A stretch of DNA of 64,000 bases from Microthyrium microscopicum. Lineage: Eukaryota > Ascomycota > Dothideomycetes > Microthyriales > Microthyriaceae. Positions 33,128-44,216 of the stretch are shown one piece after another (position 1 is the stretch's first letter; every line of letters starts with the position of its first letter). A program made the position numbers and the translations under genes. Under the pieces are notes generated by a model. That model was not told where the DNA came from, ran no database searches, and saw only the letters and a program-made list of their open reading frames with translations. The stretch covers positions 1,254,374 through 1,318,373 of the forward strand of contig MU004238.1 in the NCBI GenBank assembly GCA_010405405.1, written 5' to 3'.

Positions 33128-34650
33128 AAACCGCGTTGAGGTTTTGTAGGTGCTCGAATGGAAAGGTCTGTAAGCATATTGTATAGCTCCTCTCTTATAC
33201 CCATAATGAAATGCTCTTTTACAAACATGCCAGTCAGTGGTTTTTTAATCTCCAGAAGTTCAGTGCTCAAGAACTGTCCTTGCCGACCGAATATCCGATG
33301 GACAAAATATTGGCCTAGCGCTATCAGCGTCTTTGGTTCCCATTCACTACGTTCTCTTGTGGACTGTTCTTTCCCACGTCATGTACTTGGAACGACTCAT
33401 GGAACCTCGAACACTGTACCATAGAGATGATGTTCTCTATAAGGACCGGTTGCAGAAGTCGCACTCAATGGCAGCCTTGTTGACGACCCGTTCCCAAACA
33501 ATCAAACTGCTGCTGATACTTCTTTGACTATGGCGTACCATGTCTACCGGTCGCTGTCATTCAATATCCAGCGCCCGATGTCAAAAGGAAAAGGAGAGAC
33601 TACTCAAGACTTGAAGTTAAAATTCTACCAAACGCAATGAACTCTGGCATAAATCTAATCAATAGCAGGCGCTACCGGCACATTCTTCAGACATCACATG
33701 GAATATTTCCCAGCGCGTCCGCAATATCCTGAACGTTGAGTACACTCTGTGAGAGAAAAAGCATTGGTTCGAATGCATGGAACAGAATGTATGACAAATA
33801 TCGTATTCGTGGTTGATTGGATTTGGAGCACGCCAGCTAGTCTGCCCACCCTCAAAAAGCCCTTGCAGTCAAAAGTATGATATATGTAAGATACTTATCA
33901 TTATCTTTGTTGGATATCTATCGGTCAAGAGAGAGCTACCCTCCCAATAATGAATGCTTTGAGGTCTAGACAGTGTGGATTCATGCAGTAAGGCCTCCAC
34001 TCGTCAGGTCGTTTACTCTCTTAGTGTTATCAATCCATGCACCTTCGGCATAAGAGCGAGGCTGTGCTTACAATTAGTGGGCAGGATCTGAAAACCACTC
34101 AAGTTTTGAGTTTCAGCTGTAAATATTGGATGGTTCGTTCACATCTTACATTGTGATGAATGGAATGAATGAGAATTGGTAGAGGTAGCAAAGGGATGTT
34201 CTTGAATCTTGATGCATATCAAGTCTAGACTCCAAGAAGAGGCTCTGTAAGCCATCAAAGTCCGGACCATGAATGTATGATGGATAAGTGGAAAGAGGCT
34301 TGCAGTAAATGTCGGTAATTGGTTCAAATTCCGGCTATAGATAACAATAGAACAGCAAAGCCTAAACTAAACGCTGGACTGCGGTTAACATCAAAGTATT
34401 TTGGTTATGGCGTTGACCCTGCCCCTTTTGGTAATTTACCCAACGCCAACAACGCCAAATGTAACCACATCCTTTAAGTGGTGAACATGTCTCCGGCCCG
34501 TTTTTTCTGATGATCCATCTTCAGTCGTGTTTTTGTGACAACAGTTCTCGCAACACTTTGAAATAACTTCGTGAACAACTATCGTCGATTTCGCTATACC
34601 TTTTCGCCCATCGATTTTTATCGTCTATCACCAGGGCCAAAATAGCCGCC
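33128..34650. other. Intergenic: PHB1 3' side and lectin gene promoter
   Basis: About 1.5 kb with only short ORFs. No gene, repeat or RNA recognised. The last 150 bases lead into a GCCGCCATGG start context for the lectin gene, close to an ideal Kozak sequence. Confidence 0.45.
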
Positions 34651-36253
34651 ATGGCTGAACATAATACTGGAGAGCATTTGACCCCTCCAACAGTTTACTC
34701 TTCAGCGCATACTACCCACGATTCCTCATATTCACCGTTATATCCTGTATATCCCGAGCAAGAACGAGGCATACCGGTCAGCCATACTGGATCTACTTAT
34801 ACCAATTCAGCCATCGGCTCTCCTGGACTAGAATCAGTAACGACCGTACAAGGACATGACGACGGAAAAGAAGTTGTACACGACTCGACTCCCGCATATT
34901 CATACAAACAGGTCGTCCCCCCTCAGCCAGAATACTATGCAGCAGAAAAGCGCGATCACGCAGGCGAAGCTGAAGCCCAACAAGTTGCTCCCACTGAATC
35001 ACACAAAAAACAAAAACGGAGGATTTTCGGATGTATACCGCTATGGATATGTATAGGACTGGTTGTTGTATTAATAATTGCGCTGGCGCTGGGGGTCGGT
35101 CTGGGTGTGGGACTCAGCAAGAAGTACGTATTCGAGTTATTTAAGACCGGCATTGTGATCTAACAGTCTCAGGTCATCTTCGACGACAAGCAGTGGAGTC
35201 ACATCACAGCCTGACAGCAATCCACGGTCACTTTCGACTACTGGTGCGTTCAATGGATCTGGCTTCGCTACTGCGACTGCTTCAGGCGCGTCCGGAGAGC
35301 TGGATTTATACTTCCAGCACTACACTGGTCAACTGCGCAGACTTCAACTGAGTGGCACTACTTGGTCTGGAGGTGATATCAATACTATTGTCGCAACAGA
35401 TGCCAAGAACGCAACGCCAATCTCAGTGGTCGCCTATGCGCAAGGTACTGTCTCGACAGTACGTTCTTCCCGAAGTCTTCTACCTTTGAATGTTTTCAAC
35501 TAACCGTGATAGTGGCACTTGTTTTATATCGATAAAGCAAACACCGTTCGCCAGAAGATAAGCCAAGATAGCGGCAGTACCTGGCAAGACGGACCACTAG
35601 CAAGCCTAAACCTCAAGGCTCTGAACTCTTCCAGCGTCGCCCTTCAGGCCTGTTACGGCAATTTCTACACAAGCGGTTCCACAACTTCATCCGTCGGTAT
35701 ACACCTCTTTTATGCGCAAGACGCGCAGACTATACAACAAGTGGACTGGACCGTCAACGCCACCTCGTGGACCAAGGAAGACACATACACAGCCAACGGC
35801 CACGCTGGTATCGGATGCTACTCCTGGGGCCCAGGTACAGTCTGGTACGCCATGATGGTAAATCTCGACAACGCTATAAACGTCGTCTACAAGGACGCAA
35901 AGAGCACAACACCTCAAGCATGGACCAACACGTCGGTTATTATTCCTGGAGCTATGCCGAATACATCATTGGGATATACGGATTACTTCTTTGCTCAACT
36001 CAATGATGGATCACTGGCGGGTTATAACATCACTTTTGATTCAGGGAATACCAAATTGGTTGGTGGAGACTACCAGTTTAAGCTGTCGCAAAAGCCGATA
36101 GCTGGGTCACATTTTTCAGTCACGGGCGGCGTTAGTTCGGATGGCTCAGAACTTGCGGTGTTCAGTCAGGAGAATGGTACTGATATCTTAGAGAATTTGA
36201 AGGATGCATCGGGGAAATGGTCTTATACTGAACTTCCGGTTCCAAGCACCTGA
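34651..36253 (+). CDS. Membrane-anchored fucose-specific lectin-like protein
   Basis: Exons 34651..35123, 35173..35458 and 35513..36253; introns of 49 and 54 nt; 499 aa. The N-terminal 115 residues are polar and Tyr/Pro/Ser-rich; a basic KKQKRRIFG precedes one membrane segment at about 129-154 (GLVVVLIIALALGVGLGVGL). A Ser/Thr linker follows, then a C-terminal ~310-residue region with beta-propeller character: ELDLYFQHYTGQLRRL, WHLFYIDKANTVRQKI, IHLFYAQDAQTIQQVDW and GPGTVWYAMM. These repeats match the fungal fucose-specific lectin family (Aleuria aurantia lectin type). The topology would be type II with the lectin outside or in the lumen. Ligand specificity is not shown by the sequence. A second in-frame acceptor lies 6 nt upstream of exon 2. 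The GCCGCCATGG context supports the start. Confidence 0.85.
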
Positions 36254-36403
36254 AGCGGTTACTATTTTTAATCATAATTTGATGACTTGTTACGTCCAAA
36301 AAGAGGTCAATTAATGAACATAAGGTGCAGTGAGTGAAAAGGCAAACTTTTCGTATAAATATAATGCTAACAAGGGGTATCATAAAGAGCAAGAAAGACG
36401 AAT

Positions 36404-37954
36404 CTAGGGGGTAAAGCGACCTTTTGTCATACGCGGAACGTCTGCTGTTGTTAGTAGAGATCATAAGACACATGCTGTAGATCACTTACCAGCCAAGTAC
36501 TCGACCACATCTGTCAACATCTCAATCGCTTCACCACGATTTCGCTCCAGAGCCTGTAGAGCGTCATCACTCATCTCGCGCTTATCCAACGGAGCAGCTA
36601 CGGAAGCCCGCTTTCTCATACTCGCGAATGCCTCTTCAACTGGTAGATTTGTGCGCTCGCACATCTCCAGCATCGCATCCAGGCGGGTCAGATCCTCCTT
36701 CAAAGTCTTCCATTGTGCGTGACTTGCGACAGCTGGCATCATATCGTAGCCCATATCCCACATGAAATTGTTTAGCTGATCTTGCGCAATGTCGCCTTGT
36801 CGAACATTCTTCAGGAAGTGTTGAATGGCCAGTCGCAGGTCTGTCAGCTGCTCCGCGCTTGTCAGTTCATACTTCTTCGGATTCAAGATATGAATGTTGA
36901 ATGGTTGTTCTGAAAATCGCACTCGTCGGGTATCCTTTGGTGGAGCAGCAGGCTGGATGCCAGGATTCGTTTGAGATGAAGGGCGAAGTGCTGCTGGAAG
37001 GATAGTGGGATGTTCGGCCTCGGACATGGCAATCAATGGGTGCATATCACCATTCTGTATTTGTTGAACATACTCGTTCCACTGTGGCATCTCATTGTCT
37101 TTGCCGATAAGCCCAAAGCGAGTCTTGGAAACATGGAAAGCGCGACTTGGAGTCAACAGGGAACTCAGATCTGCGACAGCAGTGGACTGGTGGACAAATC
37201 CATTTGAGCTGCGGATGTAATCTGAGCCACTGGCTCGCGAGACAACTTGATCGCCATTCGAGTGTCGTGATGGAGTATTAGCGTACGGAATCGATGATCC
37301 ACGTTGTGTCTCTTCAGATTCAGGGATCTGAAGAGCTGTAGTCAGATCAATCAGTTGCTCCTCCTCATCTGGCTCGTCTTCAGGAACAGAGTCGAAAACA
37401 CCTCCAGGCGCAGACATCACCGACCATCTTTTCTGACGAGCAGACTGGTACTCCAGAGTTGGCGCAGTCTGCTGGTTCTGGACTATACTGAAACCCAAAC
37501 TGTGGCGTGTATCAGGCACAACAGCAGAATGCCGATGTGTAGTCTTAGGCGTATATGTTGACCGAGACCGAGCTGGTAGAACCGCACTTGCAGACGAGGG
37601 TAAGATTCGATCAGAATGAGGGTACCAGTCCTTTCTCTGAGGCTCAATGGCGACTGTTCTTCGAGGCTCGATAACAGATGTCCGCCTAGGCTGGGCAAAT
37701 GTTGGAGCCGGCGACATCTTAGGCGTTACAGTTGGTGATGGCGTAAAAGATTGGACTCGCGGTTGACGTGGCGGCACAGGTATAGTGTGCTGCCATGTCG
37801 TCTTCGTTTTTGTTGGCTTTAGACTTGCCATGCTCTTGGAACGCTTGAAAAGACCCATGATGAGCTCCCGTTTCGAGCTCGAGTCTTTGACTGGGACATC
37901 GCAGCCACACTGATTTAATTCGGTCTTTTGTGGTGTTATCGACTGTTTGCCCAT
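36404..37954 (-). CDS. Conserved disordered fungal protein of unknown function
   Basis: Exons (minus) 37954..36490 and 36441..36404 with a 48-nt intron (GTAAGT donor, ACTAAC branch point, CAG acceptor); 500 aa. Without the splice the frame would end two codons later; with it the C-terminus becomes EYLADVPRMTKGRFTP. The N-terminal half is Pro/Ser/Arg-rich and probably disordered, with MGLFKRSKSMASLKP at about residue 33 as an alternative start. A more ordered C-terminal part (about 330-480) has RRVRFSEQPFNIHIL, YELTSAEQLTDLRLAIQHFL, LNNFMWDMGYDMMPAV and helices up to MLTDVVEYL. I do not recognise a named domain. The long clean frame with ordinary codon use supports a real gene. Confidence 0.75.
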
Positions 37955-39590
37955 ATTGAGGTAAGGTTCAGGTAAGCAAAGAGATTTATGAGAGAATAAG
38001 CTCAGAACGAGTGGCTGAGCGTGATGAACAAGACGGAGTAAGTTGGACTTTGGGATGATTTTATACTGGCGTTGATCTGAACAAATTGGACAGCAGTCAC
38101 TGAGTTATCATTTATTGAGAGTGATGATTTTATTAGCAAAGATTCTGCAGTATCAATTAGTTCAGCAAGTAATTGCGGGGTTCGTCCACCTGAACAGGTT
38201 ATTTGAGGTGTATGAAATGCTGGAATAGGCAATAAGGATGGCTTGATCTTTCTTCACAGAGACTGACCCAATTTGCACATGACTGAATATGCACCAAAAA
38301 GCGATTCGCGATCCATTCTACGGCAGTTATTGAAGCTGGAAGTTTCCATATTCGCTTGACCATATGGCCAGCATGCCTATCTTGGGAATTTATATTGTGT
38401 GGTGACTAGAGGAAACATTTGCATGGACAGGCGAGCTGTCACTCTTCATATACGTGAAAACCACAGGTCTGGTCATGTTCAATTTTGCCGTAACTGGCAA
38501 AGACTTGTTGCTCCCTTCCAATAAAACAGCTCTTGCCTGGTGTTTGTGTATGGCTCATCTGTCAATCATATGGATGAGATGATGAGAGAAAGGATGAAGG
38601 GTTAAGAATTTGTTGAAGGTGCCATATCAATACTACTGAACTAGATAACCCAGATCTCGTGAGGATAAAATTCATACGTGAATGGGAGTATATAAAGAGA
38701 GTAGTTGGGCATAGAGTGTGCACTTGTATCGCGAATGCAAGAGTTGAAGTTGGGCATCTCGATCAAAAAGGAGTAGTCAGCAAATGCCAAGACTTGGGGA
38801 AATGAGATTTGTGGCAGGCACGCGCTAGGTCTGTATGCGATTGGCTCGTTTTCGGAAGGCGCGTCAGACAATTGGAGCAAGTGCAAAGTGTGCAGCAAGT
38901 CAGTCAACGGAAGAGAGCAACAACGACCGACCCCTGACCGTCTCCTTCCATTTTTGTGGCGGGTGGTCGTGCTTTCCAATTTAATCATTGCCAGCAAAAG
39001 CCTTGAAGCCTGAAGGTCTCCTTTATTGCTCTCGCTACCCATTGCTTGCTCTCGGTCATCAAGTCTTCATCACCTCATTCCCGGAGCTTCTCTCTTCTCC
39101 TACATCTCCATTTCTTCGCTGCTGTCTGCATTGGGCCAGAAATCTGCTTCAGTCAAGCTCCAGCCCTGGAAATTCTGCCATTGACACCTCTGCTTGTACT
39201 GCGCCACCCAACCGTTGCACATTCAGAACATTTTCCAACCCTCAACTCAGTGAAACAAGTTTGACACTCCTATAATACAGATCGCAGGTGAGTCTATCCT
39301 CTAAACAATCTTTGAGACTCCACAGCCCTATGACAATTGCACTTTTCATCATCGCGATTCTTGTATTGCCGGATCACGCCGGACCACAAGTCAGGCATGC
39401 ATCCAACCATGCTCCGGCTTCACCGGCTCGCAAGCTGCATTTTCAGGAACCATTCCTATGCTGATAAGCTATTCTCCCCGCAGATTCCAGCCCTCCGCTT
39501 TCTCTTCCACCAACTTCGCCTCCAAGCAAGCGTCCCTACCTAGTCATAATATCTCGTTAGCTTGGGGTTTCTACCCCAATACTCGTGGAC
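37955..39590. other. Divergent intergenic region before LCB2
   Basis: About 1.6 kb. The plus strand from about 38990 to 39590 is pyrimidine-rich and carries a good donor (CAG then GTGAGT at about 39290), so the LCB2 transcript may have an intron in its leader. Minus-strand frames in this stretch are by-products of that skew. No other gene seen. Confidence 0.4.
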
Positions 39591-41546
39591 ATGGCGACCA
39601 TGTACGCCACTGAGCTCCCGGAGATTTTCAACGAGAAGATTGAATATGCTCCAAACCCTCCTAAGCGGACCGCTTTGCCTCGCATAAACAATCGATTCGC
39701 TCAATTCTTCAATACAGTCCCCAAACCAAGACCAGATACTGCAGACAATGAGCCAGCGGTCATAGAATTGCGCACCCCAAGCTCGCCATCCTCGATATCC
39801 TTACCTTCCATCTCATTGTCCACCGCCACCACGGAGCAAACCATACCTGATGATGAGCCCAAAGTTCTCTTTCAACCTCCAACCGCAGAAGAAGCAGAAA
39901 GAATTGCAAAAGTCGAGGCCCAGTTTGGACCCCTTAATTCATCGGAGCATCTCTATCTTAGTCGACATGTACCTGGAACCGAATTACCTGAACCTATTGA
40001 GGATGAACCACCCTACTACTTCCTTCTCACCACTTACCTCAGTTACCTAATTCTTATCATCTTCGGTCATGTTCGGGACTTTTTTGGCAAGCGTTTCCGT
40101 GAGGCGCACTACCAGCACTTGAAAGCTGTCAACGGTCTAGCACCATTGAACAGCGATTTCGACAATTTTTATGTCCGTCGCTTGAAAATGCGTATCAACG
40201 ATGTGTTCGCACGGCCTATCACTGGTGTTCCTGGACGGTACATTAACCTCATGGAACGGTTCTCTGATGATCACAACGCAACGTTTCAGTTTACTGGAGA
40301 GACCGTCGAGACCTTAAACATGAGCTCATACAATTATCTGGGCTTTGCACAGTCGGAAGGCCCTTGCGCGGATGCAGTCGAGAACGCTATCAAAAAATAC
40401 GGATTAAGTGTCTGTTCAAGCAGAGGCGATGCTGGTACTTCTGATCTCCATCTTGATGTCGAAGATTTGGTGGCAAACTTCGTTGGCAAAAAGGCCGCCA
40501 TGGTTTTCTCCATGGGATACGTGACCAACACCGGCGTTTTTCCTGCTCTAGCTGGGAAAGGTTCAGTGATCATCTCGGATGAGTTGAATCACAACTCTAT
40601 CCGTACTGGTACCCGTCTGAGTGGCGCATTCATCCAAACATTCAAGCATAACGATATGCAAAGCCTAGAGAAAGTTTTACGCGACAGCATCTCCCAAGGC
40701 CAACCACGAACACATCGCCCCTGGAAAAAGATCATTGTCGCTGTAGAAGGACTGTACTCCATGGAAGGAACCATGTGCAACCTCCCTGGCCTAATCGAAT
40801 TGAAAAAGAAGTACAAGTTCACACTGTTTGTTGATGAAGCTCATTCCATTGGAGCTATTGGCCCTAGAGGTCGTGGTGTTTGCGACTACTTTGGAATTGA
40901 TTCGGAAGAAGTTGATATCCTCATGGGAACCTTTACCAAATCTTTCGGTGCCAACGGTGGTTATATTGCTGCGGATAAACACATCATTGATAAACTACGA
41001 GCTACAAACGCTGCCCATACCTTCGGCGAAGCACCCACACCACCAGTTCTGATGCAAATCAAGTCGTCACTACAAATTATCAGTGGCGATCTCGCTCCAG
41101 GCGAGGGTGAAGAACGTCTCAAGCGTATCGCCTTTAACTCCCGATATCTCCGCCTTGGATTGAAGAGATTAGGATTTATTATCTATGGCCACGATGATTC
41201 TCCGATTATCCCACTCTTATTGTACCACCCAGCCAAAATGCCCGCCTTCTCCCATGAAATGCTTCGACGAAAAATCTCCATTGTTGTTGTTGGATACCCT
41301 GCCACCCCACTCATTTCCAGCCGTGCCCGTTTCTGCATCTCAGCTGCACACAACAAGGAGGACCTTGACCGTCTACTCACCGCATGTGACGAGATTGGCG
41401 ATATCCTTCAACTCAAGTTCTCCAGCGGAATTGCGGGTGGCTTGGAAGAACCTCACAAAGGAGATGCACCCATCACACCCCCCAGGTGGCGCATTGAGGA
41501 TGTCATTGCGCGTGGTGTCGAGGACACGAAAAACCCCTTAATATGA
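39591..41546 (+). CDS. LCB2: Serine palmitoyltransferase subunit 2
   Basis: Single exon, 651 aa. It condenses serine and palmitoyl-CoA to 3-ketodihydrosphingosine, the first step of sphingolipid synthesis, on the ER with Lcb1. The ATG at 39591 (MATMYATELPEIF) is used since the in-frame codon before it is GTG. A membrane segment at about 143-160 (FLLTTYLSYLILIIFG) follows a ~140-residue N-terminal extension. The alpha-oxoamine synthase domain is complete: NMSSYNYLGFAQSEG, CSSRGDAGTSDLHLDVED, ISDELNHNSIRTG, VEGLYSMEGTMCNLP, VDEAHSIGAIGPRGRGV and the PLP lysine in GTFTKSFGANGGYI. C-terminal HDDSPIIPLL and ARFCISAAHNKEDLD also fit. Longer than yeast Lcb2 (561 aa) because of the N-terminal extension. 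Confidence 0.96.
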   Translation: MATMYATELPEIFNEKIEYAPNPPKRTALPRINNRFAQFFNTVPKPRPDTADNEPAVIELRTPSSPSSISLPSISLSTATTEQTIPDDEPKVLFQPPTAEEAERIAKVEAQFGPLNSSEHLYLSRHVPGTELPEPIEDEPPYYFLLTTYLSYLILIIFGHVRDFFGKRFREAHYQHLKAVNGLAPLNSDFDNFYVRRLKMRINDVFARPITGVPGRYINLMERFSDDHNATFQFTGETVETLNMSSYNYLGFAQSEGPCADAVENAIKKYGLSVCSSRGDAGTSDLHLDVEDLVANFVGKKAAMVFSMGYVTNTGVFPALAGKGSVIISDELNHNSIRTGTRLSGAFIQTFKHNDMQSLEKVLRDSISQGQPRTHRPWKKIIVAVEGLYSMEGTMCNLPGLIELKKKYKFTLFVDEAHSIGAIGPRGRGVCDYFGIDSEEVDILMGTFTKSFGANGGYIAADKHIIDKLRATNAAHTFGEAPTPPVLMQIKSSLQIISGDLAPGEGEERLKRIAFNSRYLRLGLKRLGFIIYGHDDSPIIPLLLYHPAKMPAFSHEMLRRKISIVVVGYPATPLISSRARFCISAAHNKEDLDRLLTACDEIGDILQLKFSSGIAGGLEEPHKGDAPITPPRWRIEDVIARGVEDTKNPLI

Positions 41547-41993
41547 GCGATCGAGAGACGTTATATGAGATCACAGCAGTGGTGTACGAAGAAGCGTTTC
41601 CTTTTTTACATTTCTTTGGTTGGACAGCTTGGCCGATCGTTTTATTGCATGGAACCGGAGTTTATTACACCTTCTAGACGGCAACAAACTGTCTTTCCGC
41701 ATAATCATGGCGGCTTACATTCTTCTTGGGACTCCTACGATACGGCGAGCCCGGCAATAGAGAGAAGACTCACGTCAGTCTGCTAGAGACTTGACTTCTG
41801 GACGCTAAACGCGTTCACATTTATCATAGAAACATAATCCTAGTATCATACATCAAGCTTCCTCATCTGTCTCTTTCTACCCACAAGCACTGGAATACAA
41901 CAGCATGTAAATCTCAAAACATTGCTATTCGGAAAACTAACAATCACTATAAAAAGACTTTTGTCATCTCAATTGCTTTTATCCATATTTTCA
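41547..41993. other. Intergenic between converging genes
   Basis: About 450 bases of 3' regions of LCB2 and the low-complexity gene. Nothing recognised. Confidence 0.45.
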
Positions 41994-44216
41994 TCAGTAC
42001 CTTCTCCGTCCGTCAAATCTATCCCACTCATAATCCTCTTCCAGCTCCTGATACCCACCACCGCTCCCCCTTCGCCCACTCACACCCACCAAATTTTCTA
42101 TGGTCCGACTACCTCTTCGCTCTCCATACATACCGCCATTACCGTCACTGCGCTTCCGCGGTATGCCTCGTGGCGATATATTCCTCTCTCCACCCCAACT
42201 TGACGACGCACGCGTACCTCGCCCTCCTTCCCAATTATAACCGCCTCCAAACTCACTACTGTGCTCAGACATCATATCAAACTCATCACGCCTTCCCGCA
42301 TGATACGCATTGCGCTCAAGGTGTTCCCGCATACTATCGATTTGCTCATGCATGCGTCCCTTTCGTCTAGAAGGATATTCCACCATGGGAACTGTTGGTG
42401 GCTGAGAACTCTTGCGCCGATTCGCACTCTGTTCTGCGTTCGCCAGCATACTTGCACGTCTTGACGGTGGTCGACGCCCGGAGGATAGGGGTGGTGGATA
42501 GTCATCTTCATAGTCAGACAGCACTGGGCGGTCGTGGTGGTGATGGTGGTGGTTCTCGACGACACGTGTGGCTATTACTCTGGGTGCGGACTCGCGCGGT
42601 GAGGGTGGGTATATTGTGCTGTTGCGGCGGATTGTGCGGGTGGTTACTCGGCCTTCGCGCGGGCTTGCGCGCTCGAGAGAGTTCTGGCGTGGGTACTGGC
42701 GTGGGTAGGAGTTGTGTCGGGATTTGCTGCGTGCGTCGCGGAAGTTTTGGCTTTGGTGCTTGGATTGCTTTTGGTTGCGGCCGCGTTGGTAGGGGTGCGA
42801 GATGCTTCCTGAGTGTGAGGTTGGGGGGGTGCTGAAGTTGCTGCCTGAGTCGGCGTCGGAGGAGTATTGGTCGTCTACTTCGTAGCTGTCATCGGATCCA
42901 GAGCGGCGATGGCGGATGGTGCGGCGGTGATGGCGGGTATGGTGGTGGTCTGGGGATGGGGAACGTAGGGCGCCAGACATGCGTGGGGAGAAGTTCTTGC
43001 CAGAACGACGCTTGTGGTTGTTGTTGGAGTCGTCTGAGTCGGTGCCATCAGAGAAGGATTTGGGCTTGCGGAGCTCATTGAGGAATTTGAGGATGTTGGG
43101 GTCCGTTTGCTGATTCTTCTGTTGGCCTTTCTGCTGGCCTTTGTTGTTGTTGTTCTTCTGGGGAGGCATATTCACAATGTTTTGGATCGTAGTGGGCTGA
43201 GGAGCCATATTCTGAGCTGGTTGGAGAGGCGGCATTTGCCCGAAGTTGAGTGGAGGAGGCCCGTTATGATGCATCATTGGTGGTGGAGGAGGAGCACCAT
43301 GATGCATCATCGGTGGAGGCGGTGGTGGCATCTGTCCTCCCATGTTAAGGGGTGGAGGCGGAGGAGGAGCGCCGTTCCCTTTTGGTTGCTTTCCAGCATT
43401 CTGTTGATTCATATTGTTGTTGAGAGGACCATTCATATTTGCGTTTCCTGGGCCATTCATGTTCTGTGGACCATTCTGGCCCATGTTCATCCCCTGTTGA
43501 CCAGAAGCATTCAAGTTCATTTTAGCCATAGAGTGAGTGATGCTATGTTGCGGGCCATCAGGATTCTCCGTTCGCTTGAGAATTACTCGAATCTGGATTG
43601 TTTCAACTCCTTTGACCTGATAGAAACCGCCCATGATCTCTTTGCGTGTAATGTCAAGCATAGCGAGATCCCACATGTAATTAGGATTCTTTTCATTGTC
43701 GTTTTGAGTTTGTACTGCCTCATCTACGGCGTCTCGCATGGAGTCGGAAGAAAGACTATCGTACTGGGCCATAACCCCTTTTTTGTTGTTGTGCATGTTG
43801 TTTACTGCTGTCAAATCATCGGTAGACACTCTCTGGGGCGTCATTCGAGATCTACGCCATGTTGGTCTCTTACCGGGCTCTGCTGCAGCGCGGCGAAGAA
43901 CGTATGCTTCATATCTATGTTGCGAATCTGAGTTTGAAGCCGTCTTCTGATTGAGATCTTTGGGCCACTGTTGAGTAGTCTTGTTCTTGAGCTGCTGATT
44001 GTTACCAATGGGGAAAGATATGCCAGGACCGACGTTTCCACGCGGCTGCTGAGCGCCATCGTTGTTGCGTGGAAGGCTCATAGGCTGCAAAGAACCCATG
44101 GGCTGTGAAGGTCCCATAGGCTGTGGTTGAAATTGATGTGGAGGAAGTGGCATTCCAAATGGAGCTGGAGGAGGTGGTGGTGGTTGACCACCCGGATTAC
44201 CCTTTTTGGTAGCCAT
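41994..44216 (-). CDS. Large low-complexity protein (Pro/Asn/Gln, then Arg/Ser/Gly-rich)
   Basis: Single open frame, 740 aa. The N-terminus is MATKKGNPGGQPPPPPPAPF and repeats MGPSQPMGSLQPM. A short ordered block lies at about residues 95-225, with QHRYEAYVLRRAAAEPGKRP and NPNYMWDLAMLDITRKEIMG then IQIRVILKR. Then come Asn/Met/Gly repeats, three proline runs with MMHHGAPPPPP, a His run of six (ENHHHHHHDRP) and an Arg/Ser-rich tail with GRRGSGGGYQ. I do not recognise a domain. Prion-like and RS-like composition together suggests an RNA-binding or condensate-forming protein, but this is inference only. The frame is long and uninterrupted, so it is very likely coding. Confidence 0.7.
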   Translation of the reverse strand: MATKKGNPGGQPPPPPPAPFGMPLPPHQFQPQPMGPSQPMGSLQPMSLPRNNDGAQQPRGNVGPGISFPIGNNQQLKNKTTQQWPKDLNQKTASNSDSQHRYEAYVLRRAAAEPGKRPTWRRSRMTPQRVSTDDLTAVNNMHNNKKGVMAQYDSLSSDSMRDAVDEAVQTQNDNEKNPNYMWDLAMLDITRKEIMGGFYQVKGVETIQIRVILKRTENPDGPQHSITHSMAKMNLNASGQQGMNMGQNGPQNMNGPGNANMNGPLNNNMNQQNAGKQPKGNGAPPPPPPLNMGGQMPPPPPPMMHHGAPPPPPMMHHNGPPPLNFGQMPPLQPAQNMAPQPTTIQNIVNMPPQKNNNNKGQQKGQQKNQQTDPNILKFLNELRKPKSFSDGTDSDDSNNNHKRRSGKNFSPRMSGALRSPSPDHHHTRHHRRTIRHRRSGSDDSYEVDDQYSSDADSGSNFSTPPTSHSGSISHPYQRGRNQKQSKHQSQNFRDARSKSRHNSYPRQYPRQNSLERASPREGRVTTRTIRRNSTIYPPSPRESAPRVIATRVVENHHHHHHDRPVLSDYEDDYPPPLSSGRRPPSRRASMLANAEQSANRRKSSQPPTVPMVEYPSRRKGRMHEQIDSMREHLERNAYHAGRRDEFDMMSEHSSEFGGGYNWEGGRGTRASSSWGGERNISPRGIPRKRSDGNGGMYGERRGSRTIENLVGVSGRRGSGGGYQELEEDYEWDRFDGRRRY

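Noticed and set aside
42395-43931. Plus-strand frames of 146 and 274 codons opposite the low-complexity gene
   Set aside because: Antisense of proline, histidine and asparagine codons; no start context or domain.
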